From: Thecamonas trahens ATCC 50062
Lineage: Eukaryota > Apusozoa > Apusomonadida > Apusomonadidae
Length of the DNA: 64,000 bases
Direction of reading: 5' to 3'
NCBI RefSeq assembly: GCF_000142905.1
Contig: NW_013657659.1
Span: 401,915 to 465,914, forward strand
Under the pieces are notes generated by a model, which saw nothing but the letters and a program-made list of their open reading frames with translations, was not told the DNA's origin and made no database searches. A program made the position numbers and the translations under genes. This document shows positions 19,458-27,949 of this stretch, one piece after another (the first letter of the stretch is position 1; every line of letters begins with the position of its first letter).

Positions 19458-20561
19458 CTATGCTACACTGCTCCAGTGAAGAGTGTCCTGATAGAGAGTG
19501 GTGGCCATGTGGCGAAGCCTGCGCTTGGCAATGTTGGAGCGGACAAGGCGGGTGGTCTGATCGTCGAGGACGGTGGTCAGCCGCGGAGTGGCCGGGAACG
19601 GGCCGATACCCCATGTGGTGCGGGCTTCAACTCGTGCACGAGCCCGATCAAAGGCAACATTGTTGACGGCAACACGCTCTTCGCGGGCAAGGATCTTGAG
19701 CTCGACGGCGCGCTTCTTGTTGACCACCCGGCGTCGGGAATCCAGACGTGAACGTGCGGCCCGGGCCTCCTTGGCCAGCCTTGCGCGGTCGCGGCGGAAG
19801 ACGGCCCGGGCCTGCGCAAGTGCAGCCTGGCGGAGCCGCATCTTGCGGGCAACCTGGGTGTCTGCCACCCGGCGGACCGGCGAGCGCATCAGTGCGACGT
19901 CCGGCGGCAGCGGGATCATGGGCAGCGGCGAGGTTGCTGGGCGTGGAGCCGACGGGGCGTGCGGGGACTGTGGGCCCTGTGGGCCCTGTGGCGGATGCAC
20001 AGCGAGCGAGCCTGTCTTCGACGCCATCCGCAGCGACGCCGATGCAGCTCGCAGTCGCCGCCGTCTCAACCGCTGCGCCACGGCCGCCAGGCGCTGCTCC
20101 TCTGCAGCGGCCTCGGCCTTGACCCGGGCCCGCTCAGCCTCGACCTCCTTCTCCACCTTGCGCCGCTTGGCATCAAAAGCTCTCCGAGTCTCCAGCGCCT
20201 TGATCCGCAGCTCCTCTTGTGCCGCTCGCGCCGCCTTGAGCTCATCCCTCGGCGGGGCATGGACCATCTCCAGCACACACTCGGAGCCAACCGCACGGGC
20301 ATGGATCTCTTCCGGATGGGCATCCTTTGCATGGCTCTCGTCGGCATCGGTCATAAAGGTAGCCCGAGTAGCAGAGCCACTCTCGCCAGCGCCTTCCGGT
20401 GTCCTGCCAGGGCCAGTTTCGGCCATGGCCATCATGGTTCGGTTGGTTCTTGTCCGTGCTCTCGCGGCAGCTGCGGCCGTCATGGTCTCTGCCAGACGAG
20501 CCGCCCGTGGCGAAGGGAAAGCAAAGCGGCTGTCATGCGCCCTTGTTCGCCTTCCTCCCAT
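19458..20561 (-). CDS. Charged coiled-coil protein, family unknown
   Basis: Up to 367 residues from the ATG at 20561; an internal Met at 20483 (MTAAAAARARTRTNR) is an alternative start. Residues about 100-190 are a long Ala/Glu/Arg helix (DELKAARAAQEELRIKALE onward), then a short Pro/Gly stretch (HPPQGPQGPQSPHAPSAP), then a second helical region with LARE and RRVVNKKRAVELKI. The C-terminus has GIGPFPATPRLTTVLDDQ. No catalytic motif. Its divergent neighbour at 21044 is also an Arg/Ala/Glu coiled-coil protein, and both could be cytoskeletal or axonemal, which is inference from composition only. Confidence 0.6.
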   Translation of the reverse strand: MGGRRTRAHDSRFAFPSPRAARLAETMTAAAAARARTRTNRTMMAMAETGPGRTPEGAGESGSATRATFMTDADESHAKDAHPEEIHARAVGSECVLEMVHAPPRDELKAARAAQEELRIKALETRRAFDAKRRKVEKEVEAERARVKAEAAAEEQRLAAVAQRLRRRRLRAASASLRMASKTGSLAVHPPQGPQGPQSPHAPSAPRPATSPLPMIPLPPDVALMRSPVRRVADTQVARKMRLRQAALAQARAVFRRDRARLAKEARAARSRLDSRRRVVNKKRAVELKILAREERVAVNNVAFDRARARVEARTTWGIGPFPATPRLTTVLDDQTTRLVRSNIAKRRLRHMATTLYQDTLHWSSVA

Positions 20562-20713
20562 CCTTCCTCGCTCCTTCTTTCCGCTGTTCCTGCTCTCCGC
20601 CGCCCACTCCCGGCCGTGGTCTGCGTCAAGTGCTCTCCCTGCTGCTTCAAACTGCCTGCCGCAGCGGAGTCGGTTGTGGCTGCTGCTGCTGCGGGCATGG
20701 TGATGGAGCGATA

Positions 20714-20812
20714 GGGCGATGGGGCGATGGGGCGATGGGGCGATGGGGCGATGGGGCGATGGGGCGATGGGGCGATGGGGCGATGGGGCGATGGGCGATG
20801 GGGCGATGGGGT
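20714..20812. repeat. Octamer minisatellite GGGCGATG, G-quadruplex-prone
   Basis: About twelve head-to-tail copies of GGGCGATG (one copy lacks a G) lie between two divergent coiled-coil genes. Runs of four G recur every eight bases, so the plus strand could fold into tandem G-quadruplexes. The frame is open through it on several strands because the repeat has no stop codon, not because it codes. Confidence 0.95.
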
Positions 20813-20970
20813 GATACAGCTCCGGTCAGTTGCGGCCATCAACTCGGCTGTCGTCTGGGCATGGCACTGTTCGCCAGTGGCGTGGTGGCCGGGACAGGAG
20901 GAAGTGGCTGGGAGAGGGACAGCGACACGGCACACACCTCTTTGTCGAGGGTACACAACCAAGCCCAGGG

Positions 20971-21012
20971 AGGTGGACAGGTGGACAGGTGGACAGGTGG
21001 ACAGGTGGACAG
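20971..21012. repeat. Octamer repeat AGGTGGAC
   Basis: Five copies of AGGTGGAC in tandem, just upstream of the ATG at 21044 chosen for the plus-strand coiled-coil gene. The rest of the 20562-21043 gap shows no other gene. Confidence 0.9.
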
Positions 21013-21043
21013 GCTGGCTGGCAGGGTTGGGAGCAGGTGGGCC

Positions 21044-22771
21044 ATGGCGCAACTGGTAGAGGTGATGGAGCATGGCTCCGGCATGGGTATGGGCATGGTC
21101 GAAAAGCAGGTACAACGGGACGAGGGGACAAAGCGGAAGGTGCCTACGGCAGTCTCTCATCCGGACATTGGCCGGGATGGTGGCCTTGGCTCGGTTGCCC
21201 ACCGCGGGGGCGTGGCGGGCGATCAGCACGGCGCGCTCGCCGCTGGCGACTCTCTGGGTGCCGTGAGCGCAAACCCGTCCCGGGCTCAATCTGCTTGCAC
21301 GCCGCACTCCCGGCCGCTGGCTGTTGCCGGCGCCGCTACAGTGTCGACAACATTGGCACGCGCGCTGGGTGATGAGGCCGTTGGCAAGAGTGATGCGGGA
21401 GCGAGTGTGAAGCGTGATCGTCCGACGTCGGCGCCTGTCCACCGACGCGGTGCCGAGGGCGAGTTGGTGGCGGCAGCAGCTGCTGCTGGGCTTGCGGGCC
21501 TGGTGTTTGAGTATGATCTCGGCCCCGAGTTTGAGCCGCGGGAAAAGGTGCCGTCGCGGTTTGCGGTGACTCGCGATCGGGTGGAGGCTGAGCTTCGCGC
21601 ACGCGCCCCCGAAGCCCACATGCCGGTCCTTCCCGACGGCCGACGGCGGCGACTGGCGTCGGCGGCATCGCGCCGGATGCTGGCCCGCTCGTCGCGCGCG
21701 CGCGCCCGCAAGCCGTTTCTCGCCCGAATGATGGACGACGTCGCACGTGCAAGAGCCGCGGCAAGCTTGCCCAGGCCGCCGCCGCCGGCCGCGGCGCCTG
21801 CCACGCTCCTTCACCAGCAGCTGGCTGCGGCGCGCGAGGCGGCGGCCCTGCCGACACAAAGCATCGAGTCTGAGACCTCGCGCCGAGTTCGCAAGCGACT
21901 TGAGCAGGCCGAGCGGCAGCAAAGGCGGCGGGAGGCTCGGGTCCGCACGCAGCTCAAGAACATCGCCCGGCAGCACGAGCTCATCCGCCGCGAGCTAGAG
22001 GAGGAGCGAGCTGCCGCGCGGATTCAGCGCCAAGACGAAGAGACTGCTCGCGCCACACGGCGGGCAAAACGGCGCGAGTCGGCCGGTGAGCGCAAGCAGC
22101 GACTTGCCCGGCAGCGTGCGCGCGATATGGCGGCTCGCTCGCGGCGGCTGGCCCGGATCCGCGAGGAAAAGGCCCGTGCGCGCGAGCTAGCCCGACGCGA
22201 CGCCGAGGAGCAGCAGGCCAAGAGAAGAGCGCGCGTGGCAGAGGCTGACGCGCAGCGAGCAGCACGATCGATCACGCTTGCCAGGGAGCAGGAGGCAGTG
22301 GTCCGCAGGCGCGAGGAGGCCCAGCTCCGCCGGATGCAGGCCATTGCAGCGTCACGCGCCCGCGAGGAGGCCCGGTCGAGAGCCGCCGCCGACAGGCGCG
22401 CTCGCAAACATGCCGCGACCGAGACCCGCATCCGGCAAGCCGAGCTCGCGCGGCTCCACATTCAAGAGCAAGTGGACCAGCGTCGGTCTGAGTTTGGCCT
22501 CGGCGTCGGCTCGCGGTTCTTCGACTATCTCGTCGAGGAGTCGCTTCGCGAGAGCCTGGCCGGGCCCGGGCCCGCGAAGGGCGGTGGCGAGGGTGGCGGA
22601 GACGGCGAGAGCGGCAGCAGCGAGCAGGCCGATGGCGATGCAGGCGTCACTGCGGCGCTGTCGCCGCGGCCGCATTCGACGCCACGGCCGCCAAGCAGGC
22701 CACGGCCGAAAAGTTCGGGCGGGCGGCGACCGAGGCGGCGGCGAGCATTGAGCGGTGCGGGCAGGGCATGA
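21044..22771 (+). CDS. Long Arg/Ala/Glu coiled-coil protein, start uncertain
   Basis: 575 residues from the ATG at 21044; the same frame stays open upstream to 20399 through two octamer repeats, with another ATG at 20862. Core residues about 280-490 form one continuous, highly charged helix (VRKRLEQAERQQRRREAR through QAELARLHIQEQVDQRR), followed by FGLGVGSRFFDYLVEESL, which may be a small capping motif. A Gly/Ser-rich and then basic Pro-rich tail ends the protein. Such Arg/Glu single helices are frequent in flagellar (TPH-like) and cytoskeletal proteins, but I see no motif that settles it. The 3' end converges on the C2-AGC kinase gene, 96 bases away. Confidence 0.65.
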   Translation: MAQLVEVMEHGSGMGMGMVEKQVQRDEGTKRKVPTAVSHPDIGRDGGLGSVAHRGGVAGDQHGALAAGDSLGAVSANPSRAQSACTPHSRPLAVAGAATVSTTLARALGDEAVGKSDAGASVKRDRPTSAPVHRRGAEGELVAAAAAAGLAGLVFEYDLGPEFEPREKVPSRFAVTRDRVEAELRARAPEAHMPVLPDGRRRRLASAASRRMLARSSRARARKPFLARMMDDVARARAAASLPRPPPPAAAPATLLHQQLAAAREAAALPTQSIESETSRRVRKRLEQAERQQRRREARVRTQLKNIARQHELIRRELEEERAAARIQRQDEETARATRRAKRRESAGERKQRLARQRARDMAARSRRLARIREEKARARELARRDAEEQQAKRRARVAEADAQRAARSITLAREQEAVVRRREEAQLRRMQAIAASRAREEARSRAAADRRARKHAATETRIRQAELARLHIQEQVDQRRSEFGLGVGSRFFDYLVEESLRESLAGPGPAKGGGEGGGDGESGSSEQADGDAGVTAALSPRPHSTPRPPSRPRPKSSGGRRPRRRRALSGAGRA

Positions 22772-22867
22772 GAAGTGGTTCATTTCTCGGACGAAGGAAG
22801 GTAGGTGCGAGTGGTATGGGCGAGTGGCTGGATGTGAGTGGCTGTGTGAGTGGCTGTGCACTGTACA

Positions 22868-24464
22868 CTAGCGGAGCGCCGAGTCGGCCTGATAGGTAAA
22901 GCCCTCAAAGGCGCCCTTGGCGGCGTCGGCGAGCGCGCCAGACGGCTCAACATACGAATCGACGACGGGCATGTCAGTAAAGGTGGGATCAAAGAGCGAC
23001 GAGTCATCCTCACCCTTGACGTCGGGGGTCCAGGGCGGAGTGATGTTCTTTGCGACGAGCTTGGTCCAGTTGATGTTGGCAAAGTATGGGTGCGACTTGA
23101 TGGCCTCGCCGCCGCCGTCGCCAGCGCCGAGGCGGTTGGCAGGCGTGCGGTCGAGGAGCTTGCGGATAAAGTCCTGCGTGACGTCCGGGATGTCGTCAGG
23201 GAAGACCAGGTCCGAGTACAGGATCTTGCGGTACATCGTGTTGGTGTCGTTGGAGTAGAACGGCGGGAGGCCGGTGAGCATTTCAAAGAGGAGGACGCCA
23301 AGCGACCACCAGTCGACTTCCTTCCCGTAGCCCTCGCCCTTGAGGATCTCGGGCGCGAGGTACTCTGCGGTGCCGCAGAACGTCGAGGTGGTGTCGCCCT
23401 CGGCCATGTTCTCCTTGACCAGGCCAAAGTCGGTGATGCACAGGTGGCCGTCATTGGCGATGAGGATGTTCTCGGGCTTGAGGTCGCGGTAGACGACGTC
23501 GAGGGCGTGCAGGTAGTCGAGGGCGAGCGTGAGCTCGGCAGCGTAGAACTGGCAGCGAGCAGGCGCAAACTTGACTTCGTTCTGCAGATGGAAAAAGAGC
23601 TCGCCGCCGTTGACGTAGTCGAGGATGAGGTAGAGCTTAGTGTCGGTCTGGAACGAGAACTTGAGGCCGACAATAAATGGATGGTTGACCTGGCCGAGGA
23701 CCCGCTGCTCGGCTCGGGTGTGCTCGACCTCGTCGCGCGCGATGATGACCTCCTTGTTGAGTGTCTTCATCGCGTACAGGTTGCCAGTATCCTTCTTGCG
23801 CACCAGCATGACCTTGCCAAACGAGCCTTTGCCCAGGACCTTGAGCAGGTCAAACGCGTCGACCGAGAGTTTGGCGTCGCCCGCCGGCTGGCAGGTGTAC
23901 TCGACTGCAAGGTGCACAGAGCCCTTGACCTTGTCCTTCCACTGCTGCGGGATGAGCTTGAACCACTGCTTGTGCTCGCGCCCGGCCTCCAGGCTCGACA
24001 GCCGGATCTTGACATGACCGAGGAACGTCTTGGTGCTCTTGTCCCACACCGAGACCTGCAGCTCGCCCACCGACGACGTCACGTCAAACTTGAACGACGC
24101 GTTCCAGCTCGGGTTGGTTGCATCGTCCGACGCCTTTGTCTTCACCTTTTGCTTGTCGTACGTCAGCTTGCAGTACGGCCGCCAATCTGTGCCCACCTCC
24201 CCCAGCGCATTCCCAGCATCGACCGACATCGATCAGCATCAGTAACCCAATGAGTGCATTTCATAGCATGGCGTAACATTCCGCTTACCCCCCCTCAACA
24301 CACACACTTGCCCTTCCACCCCCCCTCCCCCCCCCCCCTCCCTCCCCCCCTCAGCCCCTCCCTCTCACTCCCTCTCGCTCCACCGCTAGCAAACCTACCT
24401 CCGGGCTTGAGTTCCTTTGCACCGAGGACTGCCACCCATCGATTTCTCCAGTGAGTATGTCCAT
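22868..24464 (-). CDS. C2-domain AGC protein kinase (Sch9/PKC-like), two exons
   Basis: Exons 24464-24399 and 24186-22868. Exon 2 contains the rest of a C2 domain (DWRPYCKLTYDKQKVKTK), then an AGC kinase: GKGSFGKV loop, AMKTL lysine, YRDLKPENIL, DFG, activation loop STFCGTAEYLAPEIL, and at the end the hydrophobic motif FEGFTY. All catalytic residues are present, as are the PDK1-type T-loop and the TORC2-type C-tail site. Exon 1 supplies the missing first C2 strand (VAVLGAKELKPG) and joins through a GTAGGT donor (24398) and ACAG acceptor (24187) in correct phase to Asp-Trp. The only nearby ATG (24464) is one base out of phase with that strand; one extra G in the GGG at 24435-24437 would make a single 461-residue frame. 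The arrangement C2 plus AGC without C1 or PH resembles fungal Sch9. Confidence 0.9.
24187..24398 (-). other. Intron of the C2-AGC kinase gene
   Basis: 212 nt, donor GTAGGT, acceptor GCACAG. It contains the G-rich tract seen as a C run on the plus strand at 24317-24350. An in-frame ATG at 24229 lies inside it and would be a false start that truncates the C2 domain. Confidence 0.8.
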
Positions 24465-25037
24465 CTATACAGAAACATGTATGATTGTGTACGCGTGTAT
24501 GTATGCGTGTGTGTGCGTGTGCGTGTGTGTGTGTGGGGGGGGGTAGGGGGGAGGGGAAGGAGTGGGGGGAGACATGGCTATTCCGTGGAACTCATTTCTT
24601 GGCGGCCTGGACGAGGGGGGGCAATCAGAGTATATGTGGATGGGGGGGAGGGATAGGTGGAAGAAGAAGATGTGCCTTGTGCTTCTTGTATGTGTGTGTG
24701 TGTGTGCATGTGTGCGTGTGTTTGTGTGTGTGGAGGAGGTCCCTGGAGGGAGCTTGGCTGTGGTGGAGGCATGGGCGGGTGCGAGGGGGTCACGGGTGTT
24801 GGTGGGTCGATCAGAACCAAAAAAGGGCTTCATTGCCAGGTGTGGTCACCATGGTCATGGGCATGGGTATGGACATGGGATGGAGGATGGAGACGGTGGA
24901 GGGTGGATATGGTTTGGTATGGGCTGAGGCTTACTCTTGACAGACAGAATGCCGATGTCGGAAGCTGCCATGGTTGGATGGTACTCGCGATGGCTCGGAG
25001 GAGGGCCGAGGTGACGACGAGTGTGGCCGTCTGTCGT
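24465..25037. other. Repeat-rich upstream region of the kinase, no gene
   Basis: 573 bases upstream of the first kinase exon found. It has GT/CA microsatellites at about 24505-24534 and 24690-24732 and G runs at 24535-24575 and 24636-24650. The CA and C-rich stretch next to TTTCTGTATAG (minus, near 24465) looks like another intron end, so a further upstream exon is possible. Confidence 0.55.
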
Positions 25038-25045
25038 GTGCCGTG
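25038..25045. repeat. Left target-site duplication of the hAT element
   Basis: GTGCCGTG, identical to 27856-27863, directly outside the left CAGTG end. Confidence 0.95.
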
Positions 25046-27855
25046 CAGTGTTTGCAATGAATACCAGCATTCATCGGTCTATTCATCCAGGTATTCAATT
25101 CGGTATTCCCTTTCGGGGCTATGAATACCCACATGTGCGACTTTGCCCGGACTTGACGCCAGAATCTACACCGCTCTCAGCACTACCATGACCGGCGATG
25201 TGCTGCGCAACTTGCGTGTTCGCAGTCAAAGCAAGTCAAGCGTGTACTGGTCGGTGGTTTACGAAGATGAAGGTGGCGAGGATGGCAAGTTTCGATGCAT
25301 GCTGTGTGGCGTGCAGGTCACCGCCTCGCATGGTAAGACCTCCAACATCGCCAACCACATGAAGCTTCAGCACCGCAGCCTCATCCAGCGGCTTGCTAAG
25401 GCAGTCGGCCCTGAGACCTCGTCCCAGCCATCCATCACGCAGTCACTTGGGACGCTGTCCGGCAAGTCACTAGCGGCTCGCAAGAGGGCAACGGCGCCTG
25501 CAGCCGTCAAGTTCGTCCTGAGCTCGCACTCGCCGTTCCGCATCATGGACAACCCCGACATGCACGCCATGGTGGCGGCGGCATCGCGCCTCTCTGTTGA
25601 GCAAATCAAGCAAGTACTTCCATCTGCGTACCAGGTAGCCGGACCTGGCCTTGATGCGTTGTTTGAGCGCTGCCGCCAGTCCGTCGTCAACCTGACAAAG
25701 TCCGGACCTGTCGTGCTGTATGTCGACGAGTGGACGTCCAAGGCGACACACAAGTCATTTCTCGGCATGTGCGCCTCCTTCTACAATAATGATGGAGAGC
25801 GTGTAACCGTTCCGGTTGCTTTTCGTGCCCTCACGCCTGAGACTATGCTCGCGATCCAGGAGACTGGTTTGGATAGCGAGCCATCATCAGGCGCCGTAGC
25901 AGCGGAAGCACTGGATCACCTGTCTACCAATGCGGCCACACTGGCCAGTATGGTGAAGGAATGCACGGATCGGATGGGACTGGAGTGGGGCCGTGTTTGC
26001 GGCGTGGCGACTGACACTACGTCGGTCATGCCGTGCATGGCGCGTGAGCTTGGTCTGCCTTGGTTTCCCTGCCTATCCCACCGCATCAACCTCATCGCAG
26101 GCAAGGTCATCCGCCACCTCGGCTCGGTCGCCGAGCCCTGCCCTGAGCTCATCATGCAGGACAACATGCTCGACCTAGTCGGAGACAAGCTTGTGGACAA
26201 CTTTTCGGACACGGAGGGGGATGACGTAGGTAGCGACACCGAGCCAATGGAGGCTAACTCGAGCGATCCAACGCCAGGTCCGTTCAGCGGAGCCGACTTG
26301 TCGGCGCCCGCACCAGTTGCGCCAGTGGCCAAGCGCAAGAACCCCGGTGCTACCAACGATGACGTCCCCCTCGACGATTTGTTGCTCTCAGACCTGCCCA
26401 ATGCCCCTCTCGATGGTCGCCCGGATCCTCTGTCGAAGGCTCGTCGCATTGTGGCCCTCGTTCAGCGCTCGTCTAAGGTCAAGCGCTACCTCGACCATAT
26501 CATTGACAAGAAGGAGCACTTGGAACAGGAGGAGTACAACATCGAGGTCTCCAAGTACAAAGGGCTAGTGCAGGGCGGATTGGCGCACAAGGTCGCCCCT
26601 CCTATCATGCCACGTCGTCGTCCGCGGTCGCTGCGCCCATCTGTCGTCACCCGCTGGGGGTCGACTGTTGCCATGCTCAATCGCATGCTCGACATGCGCG
26701 AGGACATTGACGAGCTCTGCTCCATGCCGGAGGTCTCGGTCGAGAAGCTTTCGGACGACGACTGGGCGCAGCTCAAGCTCGCGTACCCAGTCCTCAGCAT
26801 GATCGACATGGCCTCCACCAGATCGCAGAGGGAGGATAATCGGCCCTCGGATGCGATTGTGACGATGCTGCATATGCGCTCCGGCATGCAAGAGATTATC
26901 TCAGTCCAGGCGTCTGGCGCGGGCACAGCCGCTTTGAAGGCAATCGGAAGCGAGCTCAAGTACTTTGCCGAGCAAGACACATCGCTATTCGCTTTCCTCA
27001 TTGACCCCGAGGTCACCCATGAGCAACTGCGAGAGTTTTATGGCTGCTACGCCAAGGCATTGTACGGCGACAGAACGACAGATACCTTGATCCAGCGCGT
27101 TCGCCGCGACGTGTGGGGCCGCTTTGCGAGCAAGATTGCGGTTGCATTCCATGACCAGCTTGCGCGCACCGAGAACGAACCTGTCCCGGAAGTGGTGGAC
27201 ATCGCGTTTGCCCCAGATGATGCTCCTCGGCGCGCCTCTGCATCTGCGAACAACATCAGTGCCGGTTCATCAGGTGTGTCCGAGTGCGGGACTGAGTCGT
27301 CACGATGTGATGAAGTTGTGGACCTTATTCTGCAAAAGTACAAGCGCCAGCTTGAGGCTACCACCGGTAGTCGCGTTGGGTCCAAGAAGCCGCGCACGGC
27401 CTTTGCCCAGCAGGCGAGCAACCGCCCTTCCGCGACTCTGCTAATCGAGAGTTACTCCAAGGCACTTACTCAGGCCATCTTCGACTACAAGAACATCGGT
27501 GTAACGATGTCGCCAGACGCGCGCATCCAGCTGATCCCCGCCTTGGCCCGCACTAAGTGCCGCTTCGGTGACGATCAGCGCATCTTCGATCTTATGGAGG
27601 CAGCAACGGCGCTCCTTCGTCCGCTGCTGCTCCCCTCTGCTGCAGCTGCGAGCGTGGAACGGCTCAACTCGGTGGGCACAGACATGCTCACTCGTAAGCG
27701 CAACCGTCTTGACTCCGAAAGGATCGAGAAGATGGTGCTCACGCGCTGCTGGATCGCTGCCTCCACGAAGCTCGGTATCGACCTGTAGAGGAATATTCAT
27801 TCCAAAGGTCCAGGTATTCATTCCTGACCAATATTTCGCGAAATTTCAAACACTG
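25046..27855 (+). mobile_element. Complete hAT-superfamily DNA transposon (2,810 bp)
   Basis: The element begins CAGTGTTTGCAAT (25046-25058) and ends in ATTTCAAACACTG (27843-27855); these terminal inverted repeats match at 12 of 13 positions and carry the typical hAT CAGTG start. It is flanked by a perfect 8-base direct repeat GTGCCGTG at 25038-25045 and 27856-27863, the target-site length of hAT elements. Subterminal motifs recur: CCAGGTATTCA at 25087-25097 and 27811-27821 in direct orientation, and AATGAATACC at 25056-25065 as the exact reverse complement of 27814-27823; these are candidate transposase sites. It contains one uninterrupted transposase gene. It sits between the 5' side of the kinase gene and the 3' end of RPT6 and breaks neither. 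Intact ends, duplication and ORF suggest a recent, possibly active insertion. Confidence 0.97.
25188..27788 (+). CDS. hAT transposase with BED zinc finger
   Basis: 866 residues from the first ATG in the frame (25188). Order seen: BED-type zinc finger (VYWSVVYED, CMLCGVQV, IANHMKLQH) for DNA-end binding; an RNase H-like core with VLYVDEWTSKATHKSFLGM (first Asp), ATDTTSVMPCMARE (second Asp region) and CLSHRINLI; an inserted, partly acidic region (residues about 340-400); VTRWGSTVAMLNRML; and the C-terminal hAT dimerisation region with SAAAASVERLNSVG and LTRKRNRLDSERIEKMVL. No stop or frameshift interrupts it. Codon use is as GC-rich as the host genes, so the element is either adapted to this genome or came from a similar one. 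It should cut and rejoin the element's own ends in the nucleus. Confidence 0.96.
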   Translation: MTGDVLRNLRVRSQSKSSVYWSVVYEDEGGEDGKFRCMLCGVQVTASHGKTSNIANHMKLQHRSLIQRLAKAVGPETSSQPSITQSLGTLSGKSLAARKRATAPAAVKFVLSSHSPFRIMDNPDMHAMVAAASRLSVEQIKQVLPSAYQVAGPGLDALFERCRQSVVNLTKSGPVVLYVDEWTSKATHKSFLGMCASFYNNDGERVTVPVAFRALTPETMLAIQETGLDSEPSSGAVAAEALDHLSTNAATLASMVKECTDRMGLEWGRVCGVATDTTSVMPCMARELGLPWFPCLSHRINLIAGKVIRHLGSVAEPCPELIMQDNMLDLVGDKLVDNFSDTEGDDVGSDTEPMEANSSDPTPGPFSGADLSAPAPVAPVAKRKNPGATNDDVPLDDLLLSDLPNAPLDGRPDPLSKARRIVALVQRSSKVKRYLDHIIDKKEHLEQEEYNIEVSKYKGLVQGGLAHKVAPPIMPRRRPRSLRPSVVTRWGSTVAMLNRMLDMREDIDELCSMPEVSVEKLSDDDWAQLKLAYPVLSMIDMASTRSQREDNRPSDAIVTMLHMRSGMQEIISVQASGAGTAALKAIGSELKYFAEQDTSLFAFLIDPEVTHEQLREFYGCYAKALYGDRTTDTLIQRVRRDVWGRFASKIAVAFHDQLARTENEPVPEVVDIAFAPDDAPRRASASANNISAGSSGVSECGTESSRCDEVVDLILQKYKRQLEATTGSRVGSKKPRTAFAQQASNRPSATLLIESYSKALTQAIFDYKNIGVTMSPDARIQLIPALARTKCRFGDDQRIFDLMEAATALLRPLLLPSAAAASVERLNSVGTDMLTRKRNRLDSERIEKMVLTRCWIAASTKLGIDL

Positions 27856-27863
27856 GTGCCGTG
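27856..27863. repeat. Right target-site duplication of the hAT element
   Basis: GTGCCGTG, identical to 25038-25045, directly outside the right CACTG end. Confidence 0.95.
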
Positions 27864-27949
27864 TGCAAGTGCGTGCGGCGAGCGGCGCGGGGCGCTCGAT
27901 CGGGCAGAAAAGGTGATGAGGGCGGGGTGGGTCAGGGGAGTAAGGGGGT

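Noticed and set aside
20714-20812. CRISPR-like array
   Set aside because: Units are contiguous octamers with no spacers, in a eukaryotic context.
20399-21043. Long in-frame upstream extension of the plus-strand coiled-coil gene
   Set aside because: It opens with GTG and runs through two octamer repeats that contain no stop codon in any frame. Composition is repeat-driven, so I start the gene at 21044 and note the doubt.
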